From Pedosphaera sp. (lineage in GTDB: Bacteria > Verrucomicrobiota > Verrucomicrobiia > Limisphaerales > SXTU01), in NCBI GenBank assembly GCA_009695395.1, contig SIBB01000052.1, positions 1 to 12,685 of the forward strand: 12,685 bases of DNA. Direction: 5' to 3'. Below the pieces are notes generated by a model. It had not been told where the DNA came from, searched no databases, and was given only the letters and a program-made list of their open reading frames with translations. Below are positions 11,426 through 12,685 of this stretch, in pieces. Made by a program: the position numbers and the translations under genes. The stretch's first letter is position 1. Each line of letters starts with the position of its first letter.

Positions 11426-12685
11426 TCACACAAAACTCTCCGCCAGCGCCACGGCCTTCCGCATCGCCTTGGACTTGTTGACCGTTTCCTGAAACTCCGA
11501 CTCGGGGTCGCTGTCCGTCACCCAGCCGCCGCCGGCCTGGATGAAGACCTGGCCGTCCTTCACCAGCGCGGTGCGGATGGTGATGGCGGTGTCGCAGTTG
11601 CCGTTGAAGCTGAAGTAGCCCACGCAGCCCGCGTAAGGCCCGCGGGTGGTGCCTTCCATTTCGGCGATGAGCTGCATGGCGCGGATCTTCGGCGCCCCGC
11701 TCACCGTGCCGGCGGGGAAGGTCGCGCGCATCAGGTCGAACGCCGACTTGTCCGCCGCCAGCCGCCCCTCGACCTGCGAGACGATGTGCATGACGTGGCT
11801 GTAGCGCTCGATGACCATCAGTTCCTTCACCTGCACGGAGCCGTAATCGCACACGCGTCCGATGTCGTTGCGCGCGAGGTCCACGAGCATGACGTGCTCG
11901 GCGCGTTCCTTCGGGTCGGCGAGAAGTTCCTTCTCCATCGCGAGGTCTTCGTCGTGCGTCGCGCCGCGCGGGCGAGTGCCGGCGATGGGGCGGATTTCAA
12001 TCAGCTTGTCCTCACAACGCACGTGAATCTCCGGGGAGACGCCCACGAGCGCGAAGCCGTCCAGCTCCAGCAGGAACATGTAGGGCGAGGGGTTGATGGT
12101 CCGCGCCGCGCGGTAGAGGTCCAGCGGGCTGGCCTTGAGGGGCGCGCTGAAGCGCTGCGAGCCGACGACTTGGATGACGTCGCCGGCGGTGATGTGGGTC
12201 TTCGCCTCGAGCACGTTGGCGATGAATTTTTCCTTCGGCGTGTTCGACTCGAAGGGCGCGGGCGCGACGTCCTCCGGCAGGGTGGCGGGCAGGTTTTCCA
12301 ACGGCTGTTCGAGCAGCGCGAGGAGGCGGTCAATTTCAGCGGCGGCGTTCTCGTAGGCCTCGGTCGGCGAGGCGGCATCGTCCAAGACCGCGTTGACCAG
12401 AATCGTGATGGTCTGCTGCGCGCGGTCGAAGATGAGCAACTCGTCGGCGATGAGGAAGTAGAGCGTGGGCGTGCCCAGCTCGTCCTTCGGCGGGCGCGGG
12501 ACGATGGGCTCAACGTCGTGGATGAACTCGTAGCCGATGAAGCCCACTGCGCCGCCGGTGAAGCGCGGGAGGCCGGGGACGTTCACAGGCCGGTAGCGCG
12601 CGAGCACGCGCTCGACGACTTCAAGGCCGTCGCGAACGCACTGGTCGCACGGCTCCTTGCCGGGCGCGGGGATGGCAAACTTCTC
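11426..12685 (-). CDS. trpE: Anthranilate synthase component I (N-terminus beyond the window)
   Basis: TrpE turns chorismate and ammonia or glutamine-derived nitrogen into anthranilate, the first step of tryptophan synthesis, with TrpG as partner. The visible 420 or so codons are open to the right edge and contain the chorismate-binding signatures: IEIRPIAGTRPRGATHDED, YSHVMHIVSQVEGRL, FPAGTVSGAPKIRAMQLIAE and GGWVTDSDPESEFQETVNKS. PIAGTRPRG favours TrpE over PabB, although PabB-like enzymes cannot be fully excluded. The part nearest the edge reads EKFAIPAPGKEPCDQC, an unusual CxxC in the linker before the 'ARYRP..VPGLPRFTGGAVG' segment. The N-terminal regulatory domain with the tryptophan-binding residues is mostly outside. 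The stop at 11426-11428 is followed by 224 bp without a gene. Confidence 0.93.
   Translation of the reverse strand, partial: EKFAIPAPGKEPCDQCVRDGLEVVERVLARYRPVNVPGLPRFTGGAVGFIGYEFIHDVEPIVPRPPKDELGTPTLYFLIADELLIFDRAQQTITILVNAVLDDAASPTEAYENAAAEIDRLLALLEQPLENLPATLPEDVAPAPFESNTPKEKFIANVLEAKTHITAGDVIQVVGSQRFSAPLKASPLDLYRAARTINPSPYMFLLELDGFALVGVSPEIHVRCEDKLIEIRPIAGTRPRGATHDEDLAMEKELLADPKERAEHVMLVDLARNDIGRVCDYGSVQVKELMVIERYSHVMHIVSQVEGRLAADKSAFDLMRATFPAGTVSGAPKIRAMQLIAEMEGTTRGPYAGCVGYFSFNGNCDTAITIRTALVKDGQVFIQAGGGWVTDSDPESEFQETVNKSKAMRKAVALAESFV

Noticed and set aside
11376..11852. Second minus-strand frame overlapping the trpE 3' end
   Set aside because: It is a shifted reading of trpE with low-complexity Gly/Arg/His composition and no family features.
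1..12685. CRISPR array, tRNA, rRNA, transposase or phage genes
   Set aside because: No regularly spaced repeats, cloverleaf-like segments, rRNA motifs, insertion-sequence ends or recognisable mobile-element proteins were seen.

Overview
The window is GC-rich and gene-dense. The protein set suggests a Gram-negative, diderm bacterium: lipoprotein signals, a Tat-type signal, a YidC with a large periplasmic domain, and a rhombosortase with its lipoprotein target. Several proteins read like those of Verrucomicrobia or related PVC bacteria. That is my impression from sequence character, not a search result.

Left part (1-3530). The left edge holds the start of a minus-strand gene, perhaps an amidohydrolase, divergent from an Lrp/AsnC regulator. 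A long imperfect palindrome lies between them. Directly after the regulator is a decayed 3' fragment of a nitrilase-superfamily gene, interrupted by an in-frame TGA. Next come two coupled genes, a 'rhombotarget' lipoprotein and a rhombosortase protease joined by an ATGA overlap. The rhombosortase runs 106 bp into a convergent gene for a Tat/lipoprotein-type amidohydrolase.

Middle part (3642-8231). accA (acetyl-CoA carboxylase alpha) is followed by the conserved cluster rpmH-rnpA-yidD-yidC-jag: ribosomal protein L34, the RNase P protein, two membrane-insertion factors and a KH/R3H RNA-binding protein. A 75-residue protein of unknown function follows jag, where mnmE is common in other bacteria. 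rpmH (4810-4947) is only 45 codons long and easily missed.

Right part (8239-12685), all on the minus strand. A tight operon encodes an exported thioredoxin-fold protein, 3-methyladenine-DNA glycosylase I and a two-helix membrane protein. Upstream lies an RRM protein with a glycine-repeat tail, which has a clear intrinsic terminator and a leader that could fold over its ribosome binding site. Then come an orphan sugar-type ABC substrate-binding protein and trpE, cut by the right edge.

Most of the window is housekeeping. The part nearest to a specialised system is the rhombosortase/target pair, which is a known family association rather than a new one. The less explained items are the rhombosortase run-on, the nitrilase remnant, the RRM leader fold and the seven-base tandem repeats in the rpmH-jag cluster.
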